Assembly: GCA_016703535.1 (NCBI GenBank)
Contig: JADJBV010000001.1
Coordinates: 5,570,001-5,634,000, forward strand
DNA: 64,000 bases
Direction of reading: 5' to 3'
From: Deltaproteobacteria bacterium
Lineage (GTDB): Bacteria > Myxococcota > Kuafuiibacteriia > Kuafuiibacteriales > Kuafuiibacteriaceae
This document shows, one piece after another, positions 49,179 through 59,357 of this stretch. The translations under genes and the position numbers were made by a program. A model generated the notes under the pieces. The model saw nothing but the letters and a program-made list of their open reading frames with translations, did no database searches and was not told where the DNA came from. How positions within the stretch are numbered: the first letter of the stretch is position 1; every line of letters starts with the position of its first letter.

Positions 49179-51026
49179 TTGTTTCGCCCCGGCCCATGGA
49201 CCCTCCTCTTGTTGGGGTGCGGTTGTGCCCCTAGCAGCCTGAGCTTTACGGCCCCGCTCCCGAGAGACGTGGAGTGGGTCGGCCTGCTCTTCCTCGATCG
49301 CGGCGGCAACAGTTTGGGCGCCACCGGCTTGATGCGCTACGACCCGCTCAATCCCCCCAACCACCTCCACCAGATCGATCGAGAGGCCCACACCTCGGTC
49401 GCCTTGATCGGGTACCGTGATCAAGACCTGCAAGATGCCTTGCGGGGCCTGGACCAACCCGAGCTGCGTTTGCTCGATCAACCGCTGGCCACCGCCGCCT
49501 CCGACGATCCGATCTTGCCCCCACCCTATTGGTCCGGCACGGGCCCGGCGGTTGATGGTCCGGTGGTGCTCGAGGAAGGCCCGGTGCCCGAGGTGACGGC
49601 CGCTTGGCTGCCGGCCTGCCCGACCATCCTGCCGTCCAGCTACGATCCGGACGTCCACTTCGAAACCAGCACGGGCGTGCACTGCGACGCGACCGCGACC
49701 CAGGTCAACTGCGCGATCATCACCGACCTGCCCAACTGCTTGACCTTGCCCCCGGACGAACTTCGATTGAATGGAAGAGGGACCCTCGACCCCCGGGCCT
49801 TGGGCAGCCATTGCCGCCCCGCCACCCCCAAGGCCGGCGCGCGGCTGGCGATGATCTGCGAGACCTTCCCGGAGGAGCGGACCGATCTGTACGCGCCGCC
49901 GATCCCGGATCGCTTTGTGGTCGACCGAATGACGGCCTGGCCCGTGGCCGATCCTCAGGCGCGTCTCGGCTTCGTCGCGACGCCCCTGGCCGGCTATCTG
50001 CCGGCGCTCACCCGAGTGACGGGCTGCCCCGAGGAGCGGGTGGTGGTGTTGCGCCGAGCCAACCCACAACCCCGGTGTCCGGCGGGAGAACAATCCTTCG
50101 CGATGGTCGATCCGGTCACCATGGCGATCACCGCAACCGCAGCGGTGAACGTCCCCTGCTTGGACCTTTTGGCTGAAGATCCGGCGGGGGGCGGCTTCTT
50201 CGGTGTCTCGGGACCACCGCTGCAGGTCACGCACTTCGACTGCGACGGCCGGGCCGGCCCCACGTATTCGCCCACGGGTGACTTGGTCGCCGAGCTGCGG
50301 CCGACGGCCGTGGCCATGGCCCAAAAGGGCGTCGTGGATCCGGCGAACGATCTGGTGATCGCCACCTATCGCAGCAGCAACGGGCCTGGTCAGCTGTGGA
50401 TCTTCGAGACGAGCCTTCGACAGTTCCGGCCGCCCCTCGAGATCTTCGCCGGGGGCCGCAGTTATTCGCTCACCACCCTCGGCCCCAACTCGCTGGTGGT
50501 GGGGGTGGACTCGACCGATGATGGCGACGGCGAACGCCTGCACTTCACCGACTACACCTCAACGACGCCGCGCTGGGCCCAGATCCACCCCAGCGGGACC
50601 ACCCTCGAGCAGACCGCGTACTTCTTGGCGGCCAGCGAGGACCGGGTGATCGCCGGCAGCGGGGCGACCAACAGCGACGGCCTCCCCGGCGTCCGAGTGG
50701 CACAGGTCGGGTTGAGCGGCCCGGAGTTCATCGCCACCACCACGGACTGGAAGATCTACGGCTCGATGTCGACCAGCCTGCGGTGGCCAGGCAGCCCTCA
50801 CGTGTTGATCCCGACCACCGAAGAGGGTTCGATCGGCGGCCCACCCGTGCTGCCACGCACGGTGGTGGGCCTGTTCGATGTCAGCGATCCCCACTTCTTG
50901 CCGGGCCAGGCCGACGTCGGTTACGGGCCGGTCAGCGCCGCGGTGGTGGACGGTCAAGGTGCGGTGTGGATGGCGCTCACCTGGTCCGGCGAGTTGGCGC
51001 GGATCCGATCACCTTCGCTTCAATAG
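49179..51026 (+). CDS. Lipoprotein with propeller-like repeats, paralogue B of a tandem pair
   Basis: A 615-residue paralogue of the preceding gene, colinear from the lipobox (LLGC, Cys about 13) to the end: DVEWVGLLFLDRGGN against EVEWLGLLFLDANGR, VTHFDCDGRAG against VTHFDCRGRPD, and GYGPVSAAVVDGQGAVWMAL at the C-terminus. The TTG at 49179 is the best start, since it opens the signal peptide and has an extended -10 just before it. The 55-base gap to paralogue A contains no terminator-like hairpin. The last seven bases overlap the convergent gene at 51020-51628. Function unknown. Confidence 0.8.
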   Translation: MFRPGPWTLLLLGCGCAPSSLSFTAPLPRDVEWVGLLFLDRGGNSLGATGLMRYDPLNPPNHLHQIDREAHTSVALIGYRDQDLQDALRGLDQPELRLLDQPLATAASDDPILPPPYWSGTGPAVDGPVVLEEGPVPEVTAAWLPACPTILPSSYDPDVHFETSTGVHCDATATQVNCAIITDLPNCLTLPPDELRLNGRGTLDPRALGSHCRPATPKAGARLAMICETFPEERTDLYAPPIPDRFVVDRMTAWPVADPQARLGFVATPLAGYLPALTRVTGCPEERVVVLRRANPQPRCPAGEQSFAMVDPVTMAITATAAVNVPCLDLLAEDPAGGGFFGVSGPPLQVTHFDCDGRAGPTYSPTGDLVAELRPTAVAMAQKGVVDPANDLVIATYRSSNGPGQLWIFETSLRQFRPPLEIFAGGRSYSLTTLGPNSLVVGVDSTDDGDGERLHFTDYTSTTPRWAQIHPSGTTLEQTAYFLAASEDRVIAGSGATNSDGLPGVRVAQVGLSGPEFIATTTDWKIYGSMSTSLRWPGSPHVLIPTTEEGSIGGPPVLPRTVVGLFDVSDPHFLPGQADVGYGPVSAAVVDGQGAVWMALTWSGELARIRSPSLQ

Positions 51027-51628
51027 AGCAGGCCCGCGATCCCCAGCCCCAGGCCGATGGTGAAAGATCCACCCGCGAGCCAGGCCGCCGTCTGCTGATC
51101 CGCGACCTCGGCCTCGACCCGGCTGGTGCCGAGCCCATCGACGCTAGAGGCGGATCGGGCCGACCAACCGCGAGCGGTGAAGACCACCCCCACCACCACC
51201 GCCGCCGCCGCCCCGCCCAACAACACCCAACGGGGCCACTCGACCTGTGCTCGGGTGATCGGCGCTTGATCGAGATCGAGGGCCAAGGGCTGAGCGACCT
51301 CCTCGTAGAGGCGCCGGGCCAACCCGTCGAGTTCGGGCTCCCAAAGATCGGGATCGAGGGGCAACTCGAGCTCTTCGGTGATGGTGGTCGTTGGACCACT
51401 CCGCTCGGCGATGATCCGCAGGCGCGTCAGACCACCGAAGAGTTTGAGTTCGATCCGCTCCGCCGCCAGCTCAGCGTTGCCGCCGGTGCGGTGGCCGATC
51501 GCCCGGGCCAAGGCCTCGATCAGCTCGCGCTCGCGGATCGGATCGATCCCTTGCCGAGCCTCGACCACCACCTCGGGCCCGGCGCCCGCCAAGACGCTGA
51601 GCAACACCATCGCCAGCACGGGCCGCAT
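51020..51628 (-). CDS. Secreted/membrane protein, unknown function
   Basis: A 202-residue protein with a signal peptide (about 1-16, MVLLSVLAGAG). A periplasmic alpha/beta part (about 20-125; DPIRERELIEALARAIGHRT, IELKLFGGLTRLRIIAERSG) precedes a membrane segment at about 133-155 (WVLLGGAAAAVVVGVVF) and a second hydrophobic stretch at about 184-202 that ends the protein. No family recognised. The 3' end overlaps the lipoprotein gene by seven bases on the opposite strand, so the two mRNAs are complementary at their ends. Its 5' side borders the non-coding region before nrdJ. Confidence 0.7.
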   Translation of the reverse strand: MRPVLAMVLLSVLAGAGPEVVVEARQGIDPIRERELIEALARAIGHRTGGNAELAAERIELKLFGGLTRLRIIAERSGPTTTITEELELPLDPDLWEPELDGLARRLYEEVAQPLALDLDQAPITRAQVEWPRWVLLGGAAAAVVVGVVFTARGWSARSASSVDGLGTSRVEAEVADQQTAAWLAGGSFTIGLGLGIAGLLY

Positions 51629-51935
51629 CCTCCCTCGGGGCCCTCAAACTGCGAAGGGCCGCGGTTCCAGACGCCTGGGTTTACTTTAGGTGGGAGCGGC
51701 TCCACCGACTTCCGTGAGGCGTTCGCAAGCGGCCCAAAAAATGCGCGGACCACAACCGCTGGGGTCGACACCCCACCGACGCCACTATCCGCTTGACCCA
51801 CTCCGGTCCCGAGTGGATCTCTGTCGGTCCCTCGCAGGGGGTGGGTGCCGAGAGGTGCCCAGGTGAGACCGGGCCTTCATCGGGGATGACCGCGTACGGT
51901 GGCCGGAGACACTGTCGGGCAGTTGGATCCAAACT

Positions 51936-51979
51936 ACTACAGAATGTGGTGTCAAGGTGGGAGTACCACAAAATATGGG
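51936..51979 (+). promoter_or_regulatory. Tandem NrdR-like boxes
   Basis: Box 1 is ACTACAGAATGTGGT (51936-51950) and box 2 is ACCACAAAATATGGG (51965-51979), each an imperfect 6-3-6 dyad. They are separated by 14 bases, with centres 29 bases apart, close to the three-turn spacing of paired NrdR sites. They stand immediately upstream of a TTGACA -35. NrdR is the general repressor of ribonucleotide reductase genes. The odd-length centre differs slightly from the 16-bp consensus. Confidence 0.5.
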
Positions 51980-51987
51980 ACACTTTC

Positions 51988-52016
51988 TTGACAGCGGATC
52001 CGAGTTTGCCTACGGT
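51988..52016 (+). promoter_or_regulatory. Promoter TTGACA-N17-TACGGT for nrdJ
   Basis: A perfect -35, an optimal 17-base spacer and a weak -10 (three of six). Predicted start of transcription is near 52023, giving a leader of about 210 bases. Confidence 0.55.
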
Positions 52017-52022
52017 CGCGGT

Positions 52023-52040
52023 CCCGACGACGGGGGTTTT
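52023..52040 (+). terminator. Weak hairpin plus T5 in the nrdJ leader
   Basis: CCCG-ACGA-CGGG followed by GG and TTTTT, at the very beginning of the predicted leader. A 4-bp stem is too short for efficient termination; it may act in early-elongation pausing or be fortuitous. Confidence 0.2.
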
Positions 52041-52235
52041 TGATCCGATCACAGCGTGGCTGAGGTCGTTGGAACGGGTCGGACGGGGTTGGGGAGGCGA
52101 CTTGCAGGATGCGAGCGCCTAATGGCGGCAGGACACGGACGTCCACAGGGTTCGAGAGCGTAATAGACTGATCACGGGTTCAGTGCAGGAGCGGTTGCGC
52201 GTAGAGGCGACGCGCGGCCAATGGAGGGCGCACAG

Positions 52236-55043
52236 ATGCAGGTAGGGGACAACACGAACGTTCGGAGCATTCGGCAGCCGGGGGGTACTGTAAAGCACCT
52301 TACCCGCGACAGCGTGTTCGAGGCGAAGCATCCCCGGACCGGGCTCAAGCTGGACCGCTTCTTCACCGGAGAAGACGCGGACGTCTGGGACAGCGTCAGC
52401 TGGGTGGAGCGCACCGCCTCCATCGGCGACGGCGCCGGCTCGACGGTGTTCGAGCAGAAGGGGATCGAAGCCCCTGAACCCTGGAGCCAACTTGCGATCA
52501 ACGTGGTGGCCTCCAAGTACTTCCGCGGCCACATCGGCACGCCCGAGCGCGAGAAGTCGATCAAGCAGCTGATCAACCGGGTCGCCGAGACCATCGCCAA
52601 GTGGGGCAAGGCCGACGGCTACTTCCACAGCGACGCCGACGCCGCGACCTTCCGGGCGGAGCTGACCTACCTGTTGCTCCACCAGATGTACTCCTTCAAC
52701 TCGCCGGTCTGGTTCAACGTGGGCGTTGAAGCTCACCCCCAGTGTTCGGCGTGTTTCATCAACTCCGTGGAAGACACCATGGAGTCGATCCTGGAGTTGG
52801 CCAAGACCGAAGCTCGCCTCTTCAAGGGCGGCTCGGGCGCGGGCTCCAACCTATCTTCGATCCGCAGCAGCAAAGAGAAGCTCACCGGTGGTGGCACCGC
52901 TTCGGGCCCCGTCAGCTTCATGCGCGGCTTCGACGCCTTCGCGGGCGTGATCAAGTCGGGCGGCAAGACCCGCCGCGCCGCCAAGATGGTGATCCTCAAC
53001 TGCGATCACCCGGACATCATGGAGTTCGTCACCTGCAAGGAGAAGGAGGAGCGCAAGGCGTGGGCCCTCATCGAGCAGGGCTACGACGGCACCTTCACCG
53101 GTGAAGCCTACGGATCGGTCGCGTTCCAGAACGCCAACCACTCCATCCGCGCCACCGACGAGTTCATGCGGGCCGCGGTCGAAGATCGCGAGTGGTCCTT
53201 GCGCGCCGTGAAGAACGGCGAGGTGGTCGAGAAGATCAAGGCCAAGGACGTGTTGATGGCGGCCGCCGCGGCGACCTACGTCTGCGGTGATCCGGGCATC
53301 CAATACGACTCGATCATCAACCTCTGGCACACCTGCAAGAACACGGCGCGGATCAACGCATCCAACCCTTGCAGCGAGTACATGTTCCTCGACGACTCGG
53401 CCTGCAACCTCGGCTCTTTGAACTTGATGAAGTTCATGGACGAGAAGGGCGAGTTCATGACCGAGGCCTACCAGCACGCGGTGGAGATCACCTTGCTGGC
53501 TCAGGAGATCGTGGTCGACAACTCGAGCTACCCGACGGCGGCGATCGCTCAGAACAGTCACGACTACCGTCCCCTCGGCCTCGGCTTCGCCAACTTGGGC
53601 GCGGTGTTGATGTCCCGGGGCGCGGCCTACGACTCGGAGGCCGGTCGGGCCTACGCGGCGGCCATCACCTCAGCCATGTGCGGTTATGCGTACGCCACCA
53701 GCGCCCGCATCGCTCAGGCCCGGGGGCCCTTCGCGGGCTACAAGAAGAACGAAGAGCCGTTCCTCGGTGTCATGAACATGCACCGGGATCACGCCTACCA
53801 GATCAGCGATCAGTACGTGCCGCAGGATCTGTTGCAGCTGGCCCGTTCGGGCTGGGACGAGGCGATCCAGATCGGCGCGGAGTTCGGCTTCCGCAACAGC
53901 CAGGTCACGGTGCTCGCCCCCACCGGCACCATCGCCTTCATGATGGACTGCGACACCACCGGCATCGAGCCGGACATCGCGCTCGTCAAGTACAAGCGGC
54001 TGGTCGGCGGCGGCATGTTGAAGATCGTCAACCGGACGGTCCCGTTGGCCCTGGAGCGGCTCGGCTACACCGAAAAGCAGCGGGCAGACATCCTGGAGTA
54101 CATCGAGAAGGAAGAGACCATCGAAGGTGCCCCGCACCTGATGGATCAACACCTGCCGGTGTTCGACTGCGCCTTCAAGGCCAAGAAGGGGACCCGCTCG
54201 ATCGCGCCGATGGGCCACATCAAGATGATGGCGGCGGCCCAGCCGTTCTTGTCGGGCGCCATCTCCAAGACGGTCAACGTGCCCGAGGCCGCGACCGCCG
54301 ACGAGATCTACGAGATGTACGTCCAGGCTTGGCGGCTCGGCCTCAAGGCCATCGCCGTCTACCGGGACAACAGCAAGCGCAGCCAGCCCTTGGCCACCGA
54401 CAAGGCCTCCCAGTCGGGCAGCGGCATCAAGAAGGAAGTCGAGAAGATCATCGAGTACCGGGCCGAACGTCGCCCGTTGCCGGCCGAGCGGGCCGCGATC
54501 ACCCACAAGTTCGCCGTCGGCGGGCACGAGGGTTACATCACGGTTGGGCTCTACGACGATGGAGCGCCGGGTGAGTTGTTCATCACGATCGCCAAAGAAG
54601 GTTCGACCATCTCGGGTCTGATGGACACGATCGCGACCGCAACTTCACTTGCACTTCAGTACGGCGTGCCCCTGCGGGCCTTGGTGGATCGGTTCAGCCA
54701 CGTGCGCTTCGAGCCCTCGGGCTTCACGGGCAACCCGAACATCCCGATGGCCAAATCGGTGGTCGACTACATCTTCCGCTGGTTGGGCCAGAAGTTCGTG
54801 CGGGACGATGGCCAGATGGTCGACTCGACCATGTCGGCCAAGGCTGAAGCGGCGGTGAAGGCGGCCCTGGGCAGCAACCAGATGCCGTTGCCGATGAGCA
54901 CCTCGGCCCAAAGCGAGCGGGAGAAGGCGATCTTCCGGATGCAGGCGGACTCGCCGCCGTGCAGCAACTGCGGGACCATCACGGTCCGCGCCGGCGCCTG
55001 TTACCTTTGCCCGAACTGCGGCACCAGCTCCGGCTGCGGTTGA
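52236..55043 (+). CDS. nrdJ: Adenosylcobalamin-dependent ribonucleotide reductase (class II)
   Basis: It reduces ribonucleotides to deoxyribonucleotides using a cobalamin-generated thiyl radical, under aerobic and anaerobic conditions. The ATG at 52236 has GGAGGG seven bases upstream; ATG 52221 has none. Conserved elements: HPQCSACFINSVED (first redox Cys), the catalytic site NPCSEYMF (finger-loop Cys), TVLAPTGTIAFMMDCDTTGI, and the C-terminal TSCPD-type domain (ITHKFAVGGHEGYITVGLYD, IATATSLALQYGVPLRALVD). It ends in a zinc-type tail CSNC...CYLCPNC with Cys also at the final GCG. No N-terminal ATP-cone is obvious. No other reductase or NrdR gene is in the window. It is monocistronic between two long gaps. 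Confidence 0.96.
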   Translation: MQVGDNTNVRSIRQPGGTVKHLTRDSVFEAKHPRTGLKLDRFFTGEDADVWDSVSWVERTASIGDGAGSTVFEQKGIEAPEPWSQLAINVVASKYFRGHIGTPEREKSIKQLINRVAETIAKWGKADGYFHSDADAATFRAELTYLLLHQMYSFNSPVWFNVGVEAHPQCSACFINSVEDTMESILELAKTEARLFKGGSGAGSNLSSIRSSKEKLTGGGTASGPVSFMRGFDAFAGVIKSGGKTRRAAKMVILNCDHPDIMEFVTCKEKEERKAWALIEQGYDGTFTGEAYGSVAFQNANHSIRATDEFMRAAVEDREWSLRAVKNGEVVEKIKAKDVLMAAAAATYVCGDPGIQYDSIINLWHTCKNTARINASNPCSEYMFLDDSACNLGSLNLMKFMDEKGEFMTEAYQHAVEITLLAQEIVVDNSSYPTAAIAQNSHDYRPLGLGFANLGAVLMSRGAAYDSEAGRAYAAAITSAMCGYAYATSARIAQARGPFAGYKKNEEPFLGVMNMHRDHAYQISDQYVPQDLLQLARSGWDEAIQIGAEFGFRNSQVTVLAPTGTIAFMMDCDTTGIEPDIALVKYKRLVGGGMLKIVNRTVPLALERLGYTEKQRADILEYIEKEETIEGAPHLMDQHLPVFDCAFKAKKGTRSIAPMGHIKMMAAAQPFLSGAISKTVNVPEAATADEIYEMYVQAWRLGLKAIAVYRDNSKRSQPLATDKASQSGSGIKKEVEKIIEYRAERRPLPAERAAITHKFAVGGHEGYITVGLYDDGAPGELFITIAKEGSTISGLMDTIATATSLALQYGVPLRALVDRFSHVRFEPSGFTGNPNIPMAKSVVDYIFRWLGQKFVRDDGQMVDSTMSAKAEAAVKAALGSNQMPLPMSTSAQSEREKAIFRMQADSPPCSNCGTITVRAGACYLCPNCGTSSGCG

Positions 55044-55180
55044 TTTCGAGGACTTGAAGCCCGGCCTGGACCCTCAAAAGTTCGGGCCGGCGCTTGAAGC
55101 CGAGCCCCCGCGACTTCCGTGAGGTTCAGCCGAAGATGCCTTGGGCTTCTTGGCGCACAGTCCTCGGGAGCTGAGGCGAG

Positions 55181-57313
<2,133 letters not shown>

Positions 57314-57387
57314 GATGGCCCCATCGGCCAGCTGGGGAAAAGTTCGAGGTAGGACCTCTCGGTTTGCTCCTTACATCGGGCCGAACC

Positions 57388-59130
57388 TCAGGAGGCGGGC
57401 AAGCCCAAACGGGCCAGGATCTCGCCCAGATCCGCGCCCCGGCGGCCGAGCTGGTCCCAGGCCCAGTGAATGGTGGCCCGATCCAAGTTGGGATTGGCCG
57501 CGACCAAAACCAAGGCGAAGGGATCGATGCCGCCGTGGCCATCCCGGGTCGTGCCGCGGACGTTCCGGGTCACCCGCGGATCTTCCAGGAGCGCCGCCAG
57601 CTGGTCGACGGTGAGGTGGGGCGCGACCGCCGCCGCCGCCGCGGTGAACTCCATCGCGATGGGGCTGGCGAAGGAGGTGCCTTCGGTGTTGGTGATCTTT
57701 CCCTCCTCCAACCAGACCGGGATCCTGACCCCGGGAGCCGAGATGGTGACCGGGCCGGCGCCTGAAAAGTCGGCGACCCGATCGTCGCCGGGGTTGGAGG
57801 CCCGGCGAATGTCGATCGCCCCCACCCGGATCAGGCCGAGGAGGCCGCTGCTGGTGGTGTCGCTCATCTGGGGATCGCCGGTGGCCAACGCGTCCGAGTG
57901 TTCGTTGCCGGCCGCCTCGAAGACCAAGATGCCTTCCCGTCGCCCCAAAAGCAGTTGTTGCTGGAAGTCGCTGCGGGCCGCGCCCAGCCGCTGTTGATAT
58001 TCGGCGCCAGCCATCACCCGCTTCAGCTCCGGATAAGCCAGGCGTCGCTTGATCCGAGCGTATTGGCGCTCGAAGCGGGCGTAGTCGACCTCTACGTCCG
58101 CAGGTGCGGTGCCCCGAGCCCACCAACGTTGCCGATTGGGGGCGTCACACGGGGCGTCGGGATCGACCACCATCTCCGGATCGATCTCGGGAGGGAGCTG
58201 CACGGGTCGTTCGCCCAAGGTGCGGGTGGCCAGGCGGTGAAGTTCAGTGCCGGGCGGCGCCATGATGATCGCCATCGCCATCTGGGCGGCGATCCGATCC
58301 GGGCTCTGACCGAAGGACATGTTGACGAAGATCCGGGAGTGGCCTGGGACCTCGGCCCGCTGCGCTCGAAGAAACGCCAAACGCAGCGTCTTCTGCACCA
58401 CGCTGAACTCGAGCTCATCGTGGGCCATCCCCAACACCTGGGCTAAGGTGGTGGGCGGTGGCGGCATCGCCTCGAAGGGATCACTCAAGACGGCGCGGAA
58501 ACGTTCGGCTTGGTCGGGGCGTAAGGTGCTCAGCCCAAACTCGGCGGGCACGTTGGCGATGCTGAGGGTCGAGGTCTCGGCCCTCAGCAATGGGCGCAGG
58601 CCCAACGCCGAACGCAAGACCGCGGCGCCGTGTTCGGGATCGACGTCGCTGACGTGCAGGTGATCGGGGCTGGGCCGCAACAGGCCCAAACGATCGAGGC
58701 GGCGCTCGACGTCGCGCTTCAGGCGCAAATAGGGATGTTCACCCGAGGGGCGGGCCCGAATGTCGAGGGCTTCACGGGCAAAGACGCGGGCCTCGGCCCC
58801 GTAGGGTCGAGCCGCAATCCGCGCGAAACGTCCGTCGGGATCGGGGTGGGCCTCACAGGCCTGCACCTCCGAGTTCGGGGCCGGCGGCGGCACCGCCCCG
58901 GCTGGGGAGACCAAGAGGCCAAGCCCCATGGCCGCGCCGATCGTACAGGCCAAGACGCTGCGGGCGGCCCCGGCCAGGCCGAGCAGTGATCGGCTCGGCG
59001 CCTCGAAGGGCACCCCACTCCCGGCGGTGGTGGGGAGGGGCGGCGGGATCAAGTTCGGGGCGGGCCTTAGGCCTTGGCTCGGCGACGGAGCCGTCAACGA
59101 CGTGGGGCGCAGCCGAGACGCGATCCTCAT
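57388..59130 (-). CDS. Subtilisin-like (S8) serine protease, exported
   Basis: A 580-residue protein. I use the ATG at 59130; a GTG at 59187 is the alternative. The first ~95 residues contain a Pro-rich part and a hydrophobic stretch (about 49-74, AARSVLACTIGAAMGLGLLV), so it may be membrane-anchored or exported. The S8 core shows the nucleophile S486 in GTSFASPIAMEF, the oxyanion-hole Asn in VFEAAGNEHSD, NMSFG, and a His motif in PEHGAAVLRS. The canonical Asp motif (D-T/S-G) is not recognisable in front of the His motif, so activity is uncertain. It shares a divergent 227-base gap with the DUF1592 operon. Confidence 0.8.
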   Translation of the reverse strand: MRIASRLRPTSLTAPSPSQGLRPAPNLIPPPLPTTAGSGVPFEAPSRSLLGLAGAARSVLACTIGAAMGLGLLVSPAGAVPPPAPNSEVQACEAHPDPDGRFARIAARPYGAEARVFAREALDIRARPSGEHPYLRLKRDVERRLDRLGLLRPSPDHLHVSDVDPEHGAAVLRSALGLRPLLRAETSTLSIANVPAEFGLSTLRPDQAERFRAVLSDPFEAMPPPPTTLAQVLGMAHDELEFSVVQKTLRLAFLRAQRAEVPGHSRIFVNMSFGQSPDRIAAQMAMAIIMAPPGTELHRLATRTLGERPVQLPPEIDPEMVVDPDAPCDAPNRQRWWARGTAPADVEVDYARFERQYARIKRRLAYPELKRVMAGAEYQQRLGAARSDFQQQLLLGRREGILVFEAAGNEHSDALATGDPQMSDTTSSGLLGLIRVGAIDIRRASNPGDDRVADFSGAGPVTISAPGVRIPVWLEEGKITNTEGTSFASPIAMEFTAAAAAVAPHLTVDQLAALLEDPRVTRNVRGTTRDGHGGIDPFALVLVAANPNLDRATIHWAWDQLGRRGADLGEILARLGLPAS

Positions 59131-59357
59131 GAGGGCCTTATCGCGGAGGCAGGGCGAGTGATGCCCACATCGCCCCCGGTCCCGCACGCGGCCTGGCCGA
59201 ACCGAGGTCCACGGGGCGTGGCACCGACGGCGGGACTGCCCACCAAAGTCCGCAGTCGCCTTCGAAAAACCGCGGCCGATCCGCGGGATCTTGTGGGCAC
59301 TCGGGGGTACTCCGGTGGATGGACCGCCGGGCCTGCTTCCTGCACCGGGTTCCGCCG

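Larger units (their letters stand above)
51629..52235. other. Long non-coding region upstream of nrdJ
   Basis: About 600 bases with no credible gene (the 109-codon frame at 51793-52122 has no start signal and no recognisable protein). Its promoter-side half contains tandem NrdR-like boxes (51936-51979), a TTGACA/TACGGT promoter (51988-52016), and a ~210-base leader. The part from 51629 to 51930 shows no motif I can name; a weak similarity to a cobalamin-riboswitch B12 box was considered and rejected. Confidence 0.6.

Noticed and set aside
51841..51930. Possible cobalamin riboswitch before nrdJ
   Set aside because: A fragment CAGGTGAGACCGGGCC faintly resembles the B12 box, but the other conserved elements (GGTGC, CCACTGT) are absent or in the wrong order, and the predicted transcription start lies downstream.
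51793..52122. A 109-codon plus-strand frame in the nrdJ upstream region
   Set aside because: No Shine-Dalgarno or recognisable protein pattern; the region is better explained as promoter and leader.
51706..55124. The 14-base string CGACTTCCGTGAGG flanking nrdJ at 51706-51719 and 55111-55124
   Set aside because: A single shared 14-mer is within what chance allows in a 64-kb GC-rich window, and there is no wider similarity around the copies.
59319..59357. Upstream ATG (59319) as the start of the DUF1592 gene
   Set aside because: It would add 13 residues in front of an already complete lipoprotein signal; the ATG at 59358 places the hydrophobic core and lipobox normally. It remains possible.
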